The notes beneath the pieces were generated by a model that was not told the origin of the DNA, did not search any database, and worked only from the letters and a program-made list of their open reading frames with translations. Of a DNA stretch of 64,000 nt, positions 28,001 to 43,000 are shown piece after piece; the first letter of the stretch is position 1, and every line of letters starts with the position of its first letter. The DNA comes from Epiperipatus broadwayi. Lineage: Eukaryota > Onychophora > Udeonychophora > Euonychophora > Peripatidae. A program made the translations under genes and the position numbers. The stretch is taken from positions 1,743,279 to 1,807,278 of the forward strand of contig JAQFVV010006275.1 in the NCBI GenBank assembly GCA_028023455.1. The letters run 5' to 3'.

Positions 28001-31000
28001 ATATATAGTAAAAGAAAATGGTAGCCCTATAATTGGTAGTTGTGAAAAAAAAATTCCTGGAACATGAAATTCAAAAGAAATATTCCCATTTGTTTAGTGA
28101 TGAATTAGGTACAATATTAACTAGCCCAGTAGAGATCAAACTACTTCAAAATGTGTATCTGGTTGTTTATAACTACACAAAATCCCATTTGCACAAAAAA
28201 GTAAAGTAGAGGAGAAAATTTAGGGATTAATTAGTAAAGGCATAGTGATGCCAGTAGAAATGTCAGATTGAACCACATCTATAGTGGTAATAACAAAACC
28301 TAAGGGCAAATCCAGATATGTGACAATTATAAAATAACAATAAACAAATATTTAAACAAGGGGCATATAAGTACAGAATATGAGAGAAGTAGTAGCCAGT
28401 CTTCAAAATGCCTTTCACTCTGCAAAACTAGACCTTAATTCCACCTTCCATCAAATACCAGTTATAAATAAATTGGCACAAAATTTAATCTTAACAACCT
28501 CTATTGGATTATTTAACTATGGCACTGAATATTTTTCAAGCAAAAATTGATATTGTACTATAAGGATTAGAGGGTGTAATACCTTACTTTGATGACATGC
28601 TTATTTCAGCTCATTCTGACAAAGACTGTTTAATGTATGTGATAAATTAGAGAAATTCAGTGTCAAATTCATGTAATCACAAATAAGGGTAAATGTCCAT
28701 TGGCTGAGAAAGTGTGAGCTGTGAAAAATGCAAGCAACCAGAAATGTTAAAGGACTCCAATTGTATAAGTCTTTTTTGCAAAATATGACAAAAATAACTA
28801 AACCACTGTATAAGTGATTAATGAAAAATCAAAAATGGAATTGGGTTAAAAATTCATGAAGAAGCATTTATACAACAAAAGCCCTTCTGTCATCTGAAAA
28901 ATTACTAGTCTATTTCAATAATAATCTGGAAGTGTGATTAACAATTGATGCTTCAGAATGGGGAGTAGGATCAGGTATATGCCACCCCTGTTACAATGCA
29001 GAATGATTTATAATTTACATATGTAGAATACTTTCAAAAGCCAAGAGAAACTATAGCTAGGTCAATAAAGAGGCTTTGGCTATTATATTTGGTTTTAAAA
29101 AATTTCATTAGTATATTTTGGGTTGGTCTTTTCAAATAGTGACTGATCACAACCTGTTGTTAGAAATATTAGTGAGTGATAAGCTAGTTCCAAATCATTT
29201 GAACTCATGTATGTTGAGATGAAGCAATATACTATCAGCATATAATTATCAACTGATATATAGGAAAAGAAAAAAAATTTCACATGCTGATGTGCAAACC
29301 ACATTGTAATGAAACAGAAGTAAATTATATAGACATTTTAGAGTTGGAAATCCTGGATAGCAATACAGATGCCAAATTGGACAAGGGCCAATAAAAGTTA
29401 CCAACTACTTATAAGTTGGATAAGTAAAGGTTGGCCAACTAAGAAACCTCAATGCAGTGTCCCTGCTTTTTGGATGAATCGGAAAAAGCTACCCATCAAC
29501 AAAAGTTGTGTTCTGATGGGAGATAGAGTTGTAATACCACCCAAGGGTAGACAAAGAGTCTTAAAATTGTTGCATAAAGGACATCCAGGCATTGTACATG
29601 CAAAAGCATTAAAATGTAATTATCATTATGTCTGGTAACTAATATATAACAGTATATAGAGAAATATATAAAGAAATGCTCAGCATATTAATCTGAAAAG
29701 TATATGAAAACAAAAACATGTAGCATAGCCTAAAGCAACTAACCCTTGGAAAAGACTCAATTTGGACCATGTAGGAAAGCAAAGCAGCTAACCCTTGAAA
29801 AAGACTCAATTTGGACCATGTAGGACCCATAAATGGAAAGATACTCCTTACATTTATAGATGCATACTCTAAATGGGCAGAATATCGCATAGTAAAAAAA
29901 TGCAAGTGTGAGAGAAACAAAACAGAACCTGTATTAAATATTTTCATGCCATGTATTACCAAAAGTAATCATTTTTGATGATAGCACAGGTTTTACTGCC
30001 CAAACAATGGAGGACTATTTCATAAATAGAGGCATCAAACACATCTGTACAGCTATTTATCAGTCTGAATTGAATGGGTTAGTGGAAAATACTATTAAAC
30101 AAGTAAAAAGGATTCTTAAGAAAACTAATAATGCCAATTTGCAGGAAGATTTGTTAATTGCATTGTTGCATTAGTATTTTATACCACTGACCATTACAGG
30201 AAAATCTCCAGGCAAATTACAGATAGGCAGAAAATTGCAAACTAAATTATCATACTGGATGAACTTTGGGAATATGGTGAAATAAAAGATAAATAAATAA
30301 TAGGTGAGCAAGTCTGGGTATGGGACTTGCTGAAAAAGAAATGAACATAAGGGATAATTACAGATAAATTATCCAAGCAAATAATAAGAGTGCAAACAGA
30401 TAATGGTACAGAGTGTTTGTTGACATCGAAATAGAAGACTCAAAAATAAAAATAGCTGCTATTGGTGAAAGAAATAACTCTAGTGAAAAACAAAAAATAT
30501 TCGAGTTAGTATATGAAAAAGTAATTATACCGAATGAAAATCATAATGAACCAGAGAAGATGAAATCTGATGAAATGATAGAAATCCAACAAGAAGTACC
30601 AGCAGAACAGATAGAACACAGATCACCGAGACCTCAAAGACAAAGGCTGAAGAAATTAAAAATATATATATATAATATAAAGTAACTTAATATTAAAAGA
30701 AAATATGCCTATGTGTTTTAAAAGGAAGGGTTTTTTTTTAGTCAAGCATTGGTAGCCTTGCAAGCAAGCAGTTGCTTGCAGACAGTTGTTGCAGGTTCAT
30801 TTCCTAGACGATGCTTTGACATAAGAGTTTTTAATAAATGTGTTTTACCAGTTCTTACTTACGGATCTGAGACTTGCACACTTAACAGAAGAGCAATACA
30901 GAGACTTCAGACCTCTCAAAGAAGTATGGAGGGATGCATGTTAGGAGTAACAAGAAGAGATCGAAAACATAATACATGGGTAAGACAACAAAAAGGTGTT

Positions 31001-34000
31001 ACTGACATTATTGAAAGAATCAAAAGACTGAAGTGGAGTTGGGCTGGACATATTGCTAGAAGAGATGATAAAAGATGGACAATTGAAATCATAAACTGGA
31101 TTCCAAGAGTTTGTAAAAGACCCAGAAAGAGACCATAAGTAAGATGAATGGATGAAATAAGAAAGTATGCACAGAAAGAGACCATAAGTGAGATGAATGG
31201 ATGAAATAAGAAAATATGCAGGAGTGTTGTGAAGAAGAGAGGTTAGAGATCAGAGAAAATGGATTGAACTTGGAGAGACCTTCATTCTACAGTGGATTAA
31301 TAATGGTTGATAATGATGATGAATCTATTTCTGAAGTAAAGGGGAGGAATGAAATACTGTTGAAATGATTATAGTCTTGTTAAAATGTTATCTTAAAAGT
31401 AAAGATTGAAATGATTGTAGTTTAGTTACAATACTGTATGAAAAATAAAGATCAGTACGTAAAATAAATATTGTAATGATTGTACTTTATTTAAAATGTA
31501 ATAAAAATCATTATCAACTGGAAAATATCCACTAACAAAAGAAATTTAATTAATTTGAACTATAATTAAATTTACGAAGTCAAAATGGAACTAATTGGAC
31601 TGAGAATAAACTTACTACCTAGAACCTTCCCATTGGCTGAAATACTCCAGAAATAACAAAAGAAATGAAAAGGATAACAGCTGAGGCAGAACAAAAAAAT
31701 GGTCTTTTTCATTTGTCTGAAAACCAATAGAAGCAGTGGAAAAAAAATCAGCGAATAACATCTTTCCCAGGATCTTGACCCCTGTAGGTCAACAAGCCAA
31801 CTAGAGACTTTGATTATGTTTTAGTATGTCTCAAGGGCCACAAAGATTAAGGTAGTAGAAATTTACTTGTTATTATCTGTGTATCTACTATAGTATATAA
31901 TATTAGACAGTAAATCAATAAGTATGGTTCTTTATAGTAACTTTTGTGTATACATTTTAATAATTCTAATTATGTATATATAATGCTAGATTGTAATTAG
32001 ATGAGTACTGTTCATTATTAACTGAATTATGTAAATATTCTATAATTAAATAGTGTAATTATAAAATATTTTGAGTCACTGATTTAGTTGCATTTTTACT
32101 CATAAATAAAATAGGGTTTCCTTATAAGCAAATTAGGAGCTAATAACAATGCAATGGGGCTCCAGGCAAATTTGAATTTGGGAGCTTAACGTGCGTTTTG
32201 TATACTCTTTTCCATGAAAAAGGCTAAATAATAATAATTATATAATTTTATTTTTTAAAAAACAAACAAAATTACATGTAAGACATTTATAAAAAAAAAA
32301 CTTTTATATATAAATTAAATATAATCCACAAGTTTTAAAAAGTCATAAATGAACTCTATTAACCATTAAGTACTTTTATTGCAAAGTGTAATGTCGTGGA
32401 CAGTTTAGTATAGTTGGTAGAGTGTCTGACTTAGGATTGCCAAGACCTATGATTGATCCTGGCATTCGAGTTTTTCATGAACTCCAGAATAATAAGCCAT
32501 CAGTCTTTTTTTCTGTTTTTATTTCGTTAAATAATAAACTAGATTAACTAAACAAGAAATAGAATAATATATATTTAATATAATTAAATAAAATTTTTAA
32601 AAATTAAAAATGAAAACAATTCTTAACGGAACATAACAAATTACCTAATAAAAATCGTAATTGGAATGAAAATTTTAAAAACATTGTTCAAGAAAAACCT
32701 AATCTAGTTCATTGTCTTTTTATTAAATAAGATAAATTATTTATTGTTTGCCTTTTTTGCAACTGATTTATCGTCTTGCATATATTTTATTTCCTATAAT
32801 CACTTCCATCATTGGAGAAGAGATACAAGGCAAGCATCCAAAAAGTCATTGTTATTGATAGGTACAAAGATAATGTTTGAAAAAGATTTTCGATTTTTTT
32901 ACTACAAAAATAAGCTTTATAAAATATTGATTTGGGGACTTTGGGGTCCCTTTGTAATGGGGTCCCTTTGTTAATGACAGCCCTGAGCACTTGCCCGTTT
33001 TGTCCACGAGATAACATGCCATATACATTATGATTCAGGTATTCACATCTGCTTTATTAAAATTAATTTCATAGAAGGTAAAGTTGTTGAACAAAAACAA
33101 AGCTAATACGATTAAAATTAAGACATTAAAGATTTTTTGACGTAATCTAAATATTTAGATGCTAGAATTAACTGGGAGCAATGGCAAGCATCCACAGTCG
33201 ATAATCAAATATAAACACATAATTATAATATATTAATGCTTAATTATTTAACTTTCTTTGATTGAAAATACTTTCAATATACTTAATTACGCTTATCTGC
33301 ACTTCATAAAAGAAATTTAAGTGTTTATCATTAGATTATTGTATTACTCTTTTTTTTCTTAAAAAGTTAATTAAAAGATCATTGCAAGAAATATTTAAAT
33401 TGCTAATATTAGGAAAATATGTGTATCGAGATATGTAAATGTATATGTTTATATATATACACACAAATGTACAAACAATTTTAGCAAGCCCGTAAATAAA
33501 TTATACCTTCTCAAAAAAGTAATGCTTGATAATATAAATCTATTCACAGAATAATTTCATCCAAAAATGTTACTAAGATAATTCAAAAACAGATTCCCAT
33601 TTTTTATCTGACAAATAGATTGGAATCGATATAAGAAAGAGACATTATCTGCAAACTCATTAAATGATTCTTTCAGAATCTGAGAATCTGACTTGTGAAT
33701 TAATATAGTAACATTTTCAAACTTGATTGTTCCAAAAATAGATTTATATGCAGATATATATGTGTGTGCATATATGTTTACATGTATACATGTGTGTGTA
33801 TAACGATTAAGCACTGCACTAGAAGCAAGTATATAACCAAACAAAATAATTTACAATGCTTTTAAATTATTTTCATAATCTTGCAACCTATTAAAAAAAG
33901 GTAATAGACTGACTCTTCCAATTGTATACATATATTTCATGTGAAAAAGTCTCCATCCATGAGATGAGTTTGGAATTTAAACACCTGAATTTTTTCACTG

Positions 34001-37000
34001 AAACTATAGCCTCACTTTCTATATATTGCATAGAGTTTGAATATATTGGCAATCAAATTTAATGAGAGAAAATACTGTGAATTAATTTGACTGGTTTTAT
34101 ATTTATAATTGATTATTTATTAGTCTGCATTCAGAATAGGTTATATTTACTTGTTTAAGGAGATTTATTTAAATTTCTTTGTAACAATAATTTCGATCTC
34201 TATGATCAAATTGCAATCTTTAATGTCTATATAAATATATTGGACCATAAATAAATGTGGGTTTCACCTTTATTGCTAAAAGAATGTTGCCTTGACAACA
34301 GTTTGAGATTGTTGATTGTTAGAATTGTCTAAGTGTTGATTGGTTTTAATATATATATATATATATAAGTTTTATGTATATATACATAAATGGGTGTATC
34401 AGTCTGTGATATGTATATTTAGAGTCTAAAAAAATATCTTACTTCCATGGACCACAATATAATTTTAATTCTTCTGCTGATGCAGGTCTATAAACTGGTA
34501 AAATTTCTTCTGCTAATGAATTCTAAATTAAAAAAATAAACAAATAAGATATGATAAACAAAATAATTTAATAATAGATAAGTGCTTTAATAAGTTTATC
34601 ACAAAGATCTAACCTCAACCATACTTCTACTTTTATTGGAGAACATATAAACAGATGTGTAATAAACAAAATTATTGCTTGCTTCAGCAGAATCTGCTAA
34701 AACTTTATACCATAGCCATGAATCTTTATACCATTGCCTAAAAAACATAATATAATAGACTATATTTTGATATAACTATTAATGTAAAAGAAATATTAAG
34801 TCAGAGTTTAAATTTAGTAAAATTTATTGCACCATGTATACTTTCAATGTTTCTGGATCATATTCATGGGTTAATCTGTTGAGAACATTAATATTTTGTT
34901 TGATTTGAAAGCTATTTGATTTTTGGTATATATTGTGTAATGAATCATGCCTCTTTTATTTTACATTGGTGATCATTTTTCTCTTTCCACATAATTTTAA
35001 CAATCCTCAGATCACAACTATGCTGCATATTTTCTTTCATGATTATAAAAAGACCAATAAATTAGTGGGATCAGACTTTGTCTTAGATTTTCTATTAACA
35101 ACACAAAGGATAAAATTATAAATCATCCCGATGTAGTCTATGCTGTAAGATGCAGCCAAAAAGACTGTTCATATCTATACATACTATGATGAGACAAGGA
35201 CAAATCTTAAAATTAGAATGAGCCAGCATTCTCTAATAAATAGAAAATCTAAGACAAAGTCTGGAACCACTAATTCATTAGTTTTTTATAATTATGAAAG
35301 AGAATATGGCCATAGTTGTGTTCAAAGTGTTGTTAATATTACATCTGAAGAGAGATATAATTGTAAAATAAGAAGTGTGGTTCATTATACAACGAATACA
35401 TAATGAACCAAAAATCAAATAACATTCAAATCAGTAAAAAAATCTAAGTTCTCAGCAGACTAACTATAAATATAATGCAAAAGTGTTGAAAAACATACAT
35501 GATGTAATAAATTTTACTAAATTTAAACTTTGATTTAGTATTTCTTTTACACTTACATATATATTGAATAAACAATATACACATAAACAATAAATTAATT
35601 TACAGATTAAGTTAGTATCATTTGTAATAAATTGCTGATTCTTAAATGAATACATAAATTCCCCATCTTAATTCACAAAGACCTGAATCCCAAGTGCTAA
35701 ATTCGGTATTTGTCTGTAATCCAGTGAATTAAAATCTATATGAACTTTTATAGTAAAGTCCAAAAATAAATTTTGCTGCTTTTAAATTCTTAATTTTATA
35801 AAATTTATAGCAAGGTTTAGCAGATTATTTAAAGTTAGTAAATGTTTTGTCATGGTTTAATAATATCATTAAAACAGGCAAAACTCTCTATACGTATTAC
35901 CACTCAGTGCAAGCCAGAGTAATCAATGAATGCTAGAAGGCTTGTGCATAAGATCCCCATCTAGTGCCTACTCATCCAATATCTCCAGACTAGTTTCTGG
36001 CTTAAGGCTTTCATCAGTGAGAAGCCTTGGATCTGAGAGCACTGCACCTAAATCATAGGATCTAATGCAACTCTCCAGCAGCTACCTTTCATCTCTACTT
36101 AACTACAAAAATATGAGTCTTAAATTGAAAACACTAAAATATTTTCAATCCAAGCTCATTAGCTAATATAATCATATAGGTCTGAACTCAGTTCAGTACC
36201 TATACATTTGGTGACTTTGGTTCTTTAATAACCATAGCCACCACTATCCTATTAGGCAGGATTCGTTTTAAGCCAATAAACATCACATGATCATCATTTC
36301 TTATGCTTGCTTATAACTTATTAAAACAGGCAAAACTATATGTATTACCACTCAGTGCAAAACAGAGTAATCAATGGATGACAGAAGGCTTGTGCATAAT
36401 ATTCCCATTTAGTGCCTACTCATCCAATATCCCCAGACTAGTTTCTGGCTGATTATTTTTAGTTAATGCTTTTAAAAAATAATCTCAACTAATCTGAATC
36501 TATATTAGATTCAGGATGTGCATATGCAATCATATAGTGCTTATAAGCATATTTTGAATAAAAACATACTAATATAATGGAAAGCCACATATCCTTTATG
36601 CATAAAATCCTCCTTTTGTGATGATTAATCTATGCATTCATTATTGCAATGTTATTTACTTTACAAAACTTATTATCCCTTTATCTCTTTCATTTCTTAT
36701 CCTCAATCCACAATTTCTTTCAAATTTGATTATCTCTCCACCATCCCATTTCTTTATTCCAATGCTCCATTAACATTATATTACTGCTTTTATATTTTAA
36801 TTTAATGACATTTTCAATTTCTCTATAGAAGCTTTCCATTTCATCATTATTATTTGGCACATAAACTTGAATAATGACTAGATTTTTTGAAAATGCTTTC
36901 ATTTCAAAATACACCTATCATTTATAGAAATGCTACTTATAAGCTATTTTTTTTGTTCTTGGTCTAAAACAATACCTACAACATTTATATCTATTTCTAC

Positions 37001-40000
37001 TCTAATGATTACAAACTTTTACACTTCATTTTAGATCTTCTTTGACTTCTATGATATCTAGACATTTCCATTTCATTTCTTCTCTGACTTATTCATAATT
37101 CCAACATTACATATTTTTTAATTTTATAAACTTAGATATGCATTCACATTTAAACTGATATAGTCAATGAAGGGAACCTAGACCTCTGTGGGAGTTTTCT
37201 ATTTTCTTTTTCCAACCACCACTTCAATTGCATTGTTAAATCCACTGCTATAATGAAAATCCAAATACACTTGGTTTATTATATATATTTGGTCTTTCTG
37301 CAACTAAATAATACCTATTTTTTTCATGTGTCATACCTATTTTTTGTCATTAAAAAATATGCAAAGACATAGACATATCTTTCCCCTTCCTCTCCAAAAA
37401 AAAAAAAAAAATCCCATAACACCAATTTCACAGAACAAACTATTTTATTCGATTGCCGTGCTATTTTATGCACTATCTATTGATTAATAAAGCTTTTAAT
37501 AGATGGCAGCATTAAAATAGAGTATGCTGGGTTTGGGAAAAGATAAGGGGGATTTAGATATAAAGGTTATAGAGTTGATAAAGATTATGTTGTGGAAATG
37601 GGATAGAGCAGATTATGGGTAAATTTAGAGTGGGGAATGTAAAATAAAGTGGCTAACAGGTTTATCTGGGCATAATTGCCGAGATATTCTTGACTTCGTT
37701 TAAGGAGAAGCCATAATACATCACATCACATCACATCCTGAGAAGAATATATTCATTATGAAAATGTTTTTTTATAGCATCGGCCGGGACGCGAACCCGC
37801 AACCCGGGCAACTGCCTACAAGTGCAAGTGCAAGGCAGTCGCGCTGACCTCTCGACCACCAATGCAAGACATTAAAAAACGATTTTTTAATAGGAAAGTA
37901 ATATATATACTTTATATATGTATATATCAAAAATTGAAAATTATTAACATTTCATTTTTCTTAATTTTATATTCCTATTTAAATATACGTTATTCTTTTC
38001 TATATGTGCCAATCATCTTAAAAACAAACTTATTTTATTAAAATGTTAATATTATTTGCAATAATTAACAAATATTTAAATAAGAAGAAAATAAAATGAA
38101 ATTTAATGTCAAATTTCACATCCTTGAGACAGGAAAATTAAAATATAAAAGGAAATGTAAAAATATAAAAATTAACTTTTATAATAAATAAATAAAACTG
38201 TAAACATAAAGATTGCTAAATTTATTTAAAAAAAATAATTTTTTTTTAAATGATAGTTGATTTTTTTTATATAAAAGAATATATCAAGTGAATTTAAATA
38301 TGCTAATTAAAATTCATGAATGTTTTTAAAAATGCAACAGTATATATATGAAACAAAAACAATGAAACAGTAAGATTCGTATTCGAATCTTAAGTTTCAC
38401 CTTTTTCTGTCGTCTCTCACTGACCGATCTATCCCGCCCAAATTTAAACTTTTTGGTATCGAATTGTGTGTGTAGCAATATTAAAAATGTATAAATATAT
38501 GTAGAAATCAGCATAAACACACACACATTTCGATCTCAAATTAAAGGCAATAAATAGGGATAAAATAATATAATTTAGATTTCTTTTAGTTATATAATTT
38601 TGTATAATTTTAATCATTTATTTTGGATTATAAAGTTCGTATTTATTGCTTTGTTTAAATTTCGTTTAATAATAATTCTAAAAATATCTGATGTAATATT
38701 TAATTAAAAGTTAAAATAATCTTATGTTCCCTTTTTGTTTTTGAAATTTAAAAGCATCGGTCAGTTATAGATAATAGATTAATTAAAGAAAAATTCCCCA
38801 AAATGTAATTAGTAAATGTAAAATGTAAACAATACAACGGCAGCTTTCTTTAATTAAAAACCAACAAAATGCATTGATTATCCTCAGGGCAGTTTAAGTA
38901 GAACCTAAAAATATCTTAACAAAAATGTGAGAGATCAAGATAAGAAAAGAGGCCATCTTAGACTTGCTGGAGACATTCACTTAAACTTTAGCTTTGCTCT
39001 CGATCACTGAGAGTCTCCAAAAATATAAAAATAATTTGTTCCTGCCAAGGTATGACCGAGTAAAGCACTTAGATTATTCTCCATCGGGAGATGGCCTATC
39101 GGATGCCGAACTTTCCATTGCCCGTCATAAATTCACCATGAAGATCTGCTGCCTGAAATAAATGAAAAAGCTGCTGCTGCTGTGAAATTAAATGAAATAT
39201 CTAAATACAAAAAAGACTTGCCACTCGTGAACTTTTTGCTGCTAAACTAATGGAATCAGAAAACTTCTTATAAAACAGGTACTTGTCTGTGTTCAAACTC
39301 TAGAGTACTCTAATAATATGCTATAGCTCTTCTTCATACTACTTATCTAAATTATAAAATGTAAAAACTACCATATGTATAACTAAAACTGAATAATTAA
39401 CTTAATGTGTAAATTTCTCTACTAATCTAGCTTACCTCATTCTATCTTGGGTGCATATTTCTAAAATCTACATTTTATCTATATTTATTATTTAATTATT
39501 GCATGCTCACAATTGTCTCTATTTTCAAAGTTTAAATCTATGATCGTTTGAAACAGTGAATGCGTGCCACATTTTCATTAATATGTACTTTGTCGGGCCG
39601 AGGCAGAGACCAGCCCGCCATTCTTATAAACTATAACTAACTTAACTTTCATATAAATCGACACGCATTCAGTGCATCACTTATTGTAATGCAGGGTCTA
39701 CTACTTCGCAAATGGCTGACATATTAGTTATAATAATTCCCAATTTATATAGGTTTTGTATTTATTAAATCATCATGAATAATTCCAGAAAATTAAATTT
39801 CTTTGAGAGTCGCCAACGTTCTTTAGTAAATGTTGATAATGTAGGACCGAGTCAGAAATCTACTTAAATATCATCATAATCGTTTATACAGTATACATGT
39901 GTTACGTTTTAGAGACGCGATGGCCCATTCTGCCGTGAAATTTCCGGATTCTTCAGGGTTGAAATTAACCCCAGTCATCCTACACAAGCAGGCATAATGG

Positions 40001-43000
40001 GTGCTCCTGTAGGACTTGACAACGTCATGCAGCCAGCTGGCAAATTGTGACATGGACCGCTTGTCCCTGGTTATGCTTATGTGACACCTTACTTCGTCGG
40101 GCTGAGACAGAGACCAGCCCGACAGTCTTATAAACTCATTCGCGGCATTGCAGTTTCAATATACTGCCATTCCATATCACCTTTCTAAAGCGTACCATGT
40201 GTTCCTTTACTTAATTTTATTATTCTATATATCACTCTGCCTCTGCATTATCTTCGTAATTCACTCTCAAATAAATGTTTGCCATTAGTCATAAAATAAA
40301 TATTTTAATTAAATAAATATATGTCCGCCGCTACTCTTAAATCTTACTTTAGACTCTTGCATTGCAAAGGTATAAATTCCCCAAGGCATGCATTAGAAAT
40401 ACTTACTCGAGAATTTTAGGTAGCTAGATTACGCCCTCAAATAAATGAATTCCTTTTGTAAACAAATAATGTATTCTTTAAAATATAATCATGTTGCAAA
40501 TCCCGCTACTGAAGCTGTTAGTCCATAAAATATTATTAGTAAATGATCTTATTAAAATGTTAATAAATAATTTTAAACTATACGTCTGTAGTTATGTTTC
40601 ATTTATTCGATACCCATTCTATATAATATTTCCTCGATTATGTAAATATGAATGTTTAATTAATATTAGTTTGATTATTGGCTAACTCGAGAATAAAATC
40701 ATGAATCTCTTGCATATCCCTGACCACTGTGCCTAAGGAAATATTTACTAATGTTGCATCAGATGCGTTGTTTCGTGGATTGTATTGTGGAACCGATAAA
40801 CTATGTTCGAACTCAGTACCACGGGTGGCTTCACTACTCGATGGTGCTGCTGTTCTGTATGGTGGTCGAATTCTGCACTATGTTTACGAGTCACACGTTT
40901 TCTGACTGTTACAATAATAATAGTTAAAATATATATATAAGAAATAATTATATTCAAGTGATGTTGTTTCGTTGATTTATGGAGATTTAAGACAAATAAT
41001 TAATAACAGTCAAATGGTTGATTATTCAGAAATTCATATAAAGTCCGAGCACCAAAAGTGACAGAGACTGAACCGTGATTCATAGAGGTTGAAATCTCTA
41101 CCATTTTACCACTACATTAAAACATATAGGACAGAGAAATAATTTGATATATATTTCGCAGCTTTCTAATTCTTGAAAATCATATTAAAATCTAAGCATA
41201 AGAAATGGTGATCATGTAATGTTTAGTGGTTTAAAACAAAACACTTGTTGCTGATCAAAATTTTTAAAATAAAAACCACTATTTATTTTTTCATAAAAAC
41301 TACTAATAGTCCACCTGTTAATTTTTGAATTAGTTATCAAAAACATTAGACACCCATAAATATCATTACTCTATTAGCGTGAACAAACAAATATATTATA
41401 GATGACGTTTGAAGAGATTTTCTCCTCATTATTCTCTAAAAAAATTATTCATTAAATGAAAAGAACTATTGTATTTTCATAATATGACAGTTTAGTAAAA
41501 ATCCTATTATGTGCTAATCAATATTAATTAAACCTGTCTATATTTTAGTTGTAGGCAATTTGATGAAATCTGCAATATTTTAGGTTTTATAGCTATCTTA
41601 TATAAAATGTAATAAACTGTTGAAGTTTTATTCTCTTCTGAAAATAAATTTGCACCTGGTGTATCAAAAGAACATAAAGAGAAAATTCTGAAAAGACTAT
41701 TAGTTTTAAAAGCTTTTTCTAGTAATCTACAAGACAATTTTTTAAGAATGAAACTTGCATCATCTACTTCAATAGACAATGTGAAGTATCCTCCTGTTCT
41801 GTGATACATAAATAATACGGAAACATGTTTAACAATTATTTATTGCCTAAGCAAATTATGAACATTTGAAACATTTCTAAAATGAATAAATGAGTCAGCC
41901 ATTCATTTTACACACTGTTTTCACAGTTTGCCTGACTGGGCATTTAGCTGTTAACATTATTCATCTTTTCTTTGTTAATCATTAAAAAGATGAATACATA
42001 CATATCTAGCTCTACATTTATCATCTTAAAGATATCTGAATATTTAGAAAAATAGTCAAAAATAGAGCAGTGTGGTGTCATGTAGTTTTAGTATGTCAAG
42101 AGTAAAATCTTCACTTGTTGATTGATAGTTGAAGGTCCTTGAAAGTCTGTTTTCAAATCCCTTATACTTAGTAATAATATACATATTATATATATATAAT
42201 TATAATGTAATATTTCCTGTAATATTTTGGTGGTAGTAACCAACAGAATAAATCTCCATTTTTTCACCCATGACTACTATTCAGAGTTCATTAACATTTG
42301 TATTTTGCTACAATTATGACTAATAAATTTAAACACAACTTCATTAAATCTATTTAATAACTGAAGCACAGGTTTATTATACACCTGTATTTATATATAT
42401 ATAATATATAGGGTATATGAGCACAGACTTTCATGCAACCCACCACTCTCCACACTATCTCAGAACACTGATACACTTGAACACCCATGTTGAAAAGATA
42501 AACAATCACCAATATACGTATTTCATGCTAAACCAACAATCACCAGTTGGTCCAGATTATCATCTCCACACATATATGCTACAAGTGCTCAGATATATAT
42601 TAAGGTAGCCAAACCTCATACTTTAATGAACAGGCTTCAATCTACTTCACACTCCAACTCTTCAACCGTCAATCCAATTGAAAATCTGATGACAGAATGC
42701 TATACCCTATATATTACATATATAGACACAGGTATATAATAAGCCTTTGCTTCAGTTATTACATAAGTAGAGATGTCTGCTCATCCCTTGTATATGTATT
42801 AAATGGATTATGTCCTGTACATGAGGGGTCAGATTGACTTTAGGTCAACATGGGTGTGACAAGAATCTCGGCCTCAGGGTGGCCTCTGAGCATTCCATCA
42901 ACAGATTTTCAATTGTATGGACGATTGAAGAGTTGGAGTGTGGAGTAGATTGAAGCCTGTCCATTAAAGTATTAGGTTTGGCTATCTTAATATATATCTG

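Larger units (their letters stand above)
25919..32153 (+). mobile_element. Ty3/Gypsy LTR retrotransposon, full-length but degenerate
   Basis: LTRs at 25919-26799 and 31350-32153 begin TGAAATA and end in ATTGCA or AATGCA. Between them gag, protease, RT, RNase H and integrase follow in Gypsy order. A polypurine tract AAAGGGGAGGAA (31338-31349) abuts the 3' LTR. Many stops and frameshifts make it inactive. No clear target duplication remains. LTR divergence is visible, including indels, so the insertion is old. It lies antisense to DDO in intron 3 and carries a later SINE/RTE insertion at 30741-31322. Confidence 0.88.
22699..34442 (-). other. DDO intron 3, host of the Gypsy element
   Basis: A GT-AG intron of 11.7 kb. 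It contains a hairpin element, a tRNA-like SINE relic, an RTE fragment split by a foldback element, a complete Gypsy element and another tRNA-like relic. The stretches 23600-24850 and 32520-34430 hold only AT-rich DNA with CA/TA microsatellites. Confidence 0.65.

Noticed and set aside
29639-29962. 107-codon minus-strand open frame
   Set aside because: It is antisense to the Gypsy integrase remnant and is a shadow of that sequence.
30749-31138. 129-codon open frame as a host gene
   Set aside because: Its 5' third is SINE sequence read as protein and the remainder is the RTE C-terminal block, so it is a mobile-element fragment.
36720-36914. 64-codon open frame as a host gene
   Set aside because: It matches RTE endonuclease and is truncated by stops.
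37767-37870. Functional tRNA gene on the minus strand
   Set aside because: An insertion in the anticodon arm and an A-rich tail indicate a SINE copy.
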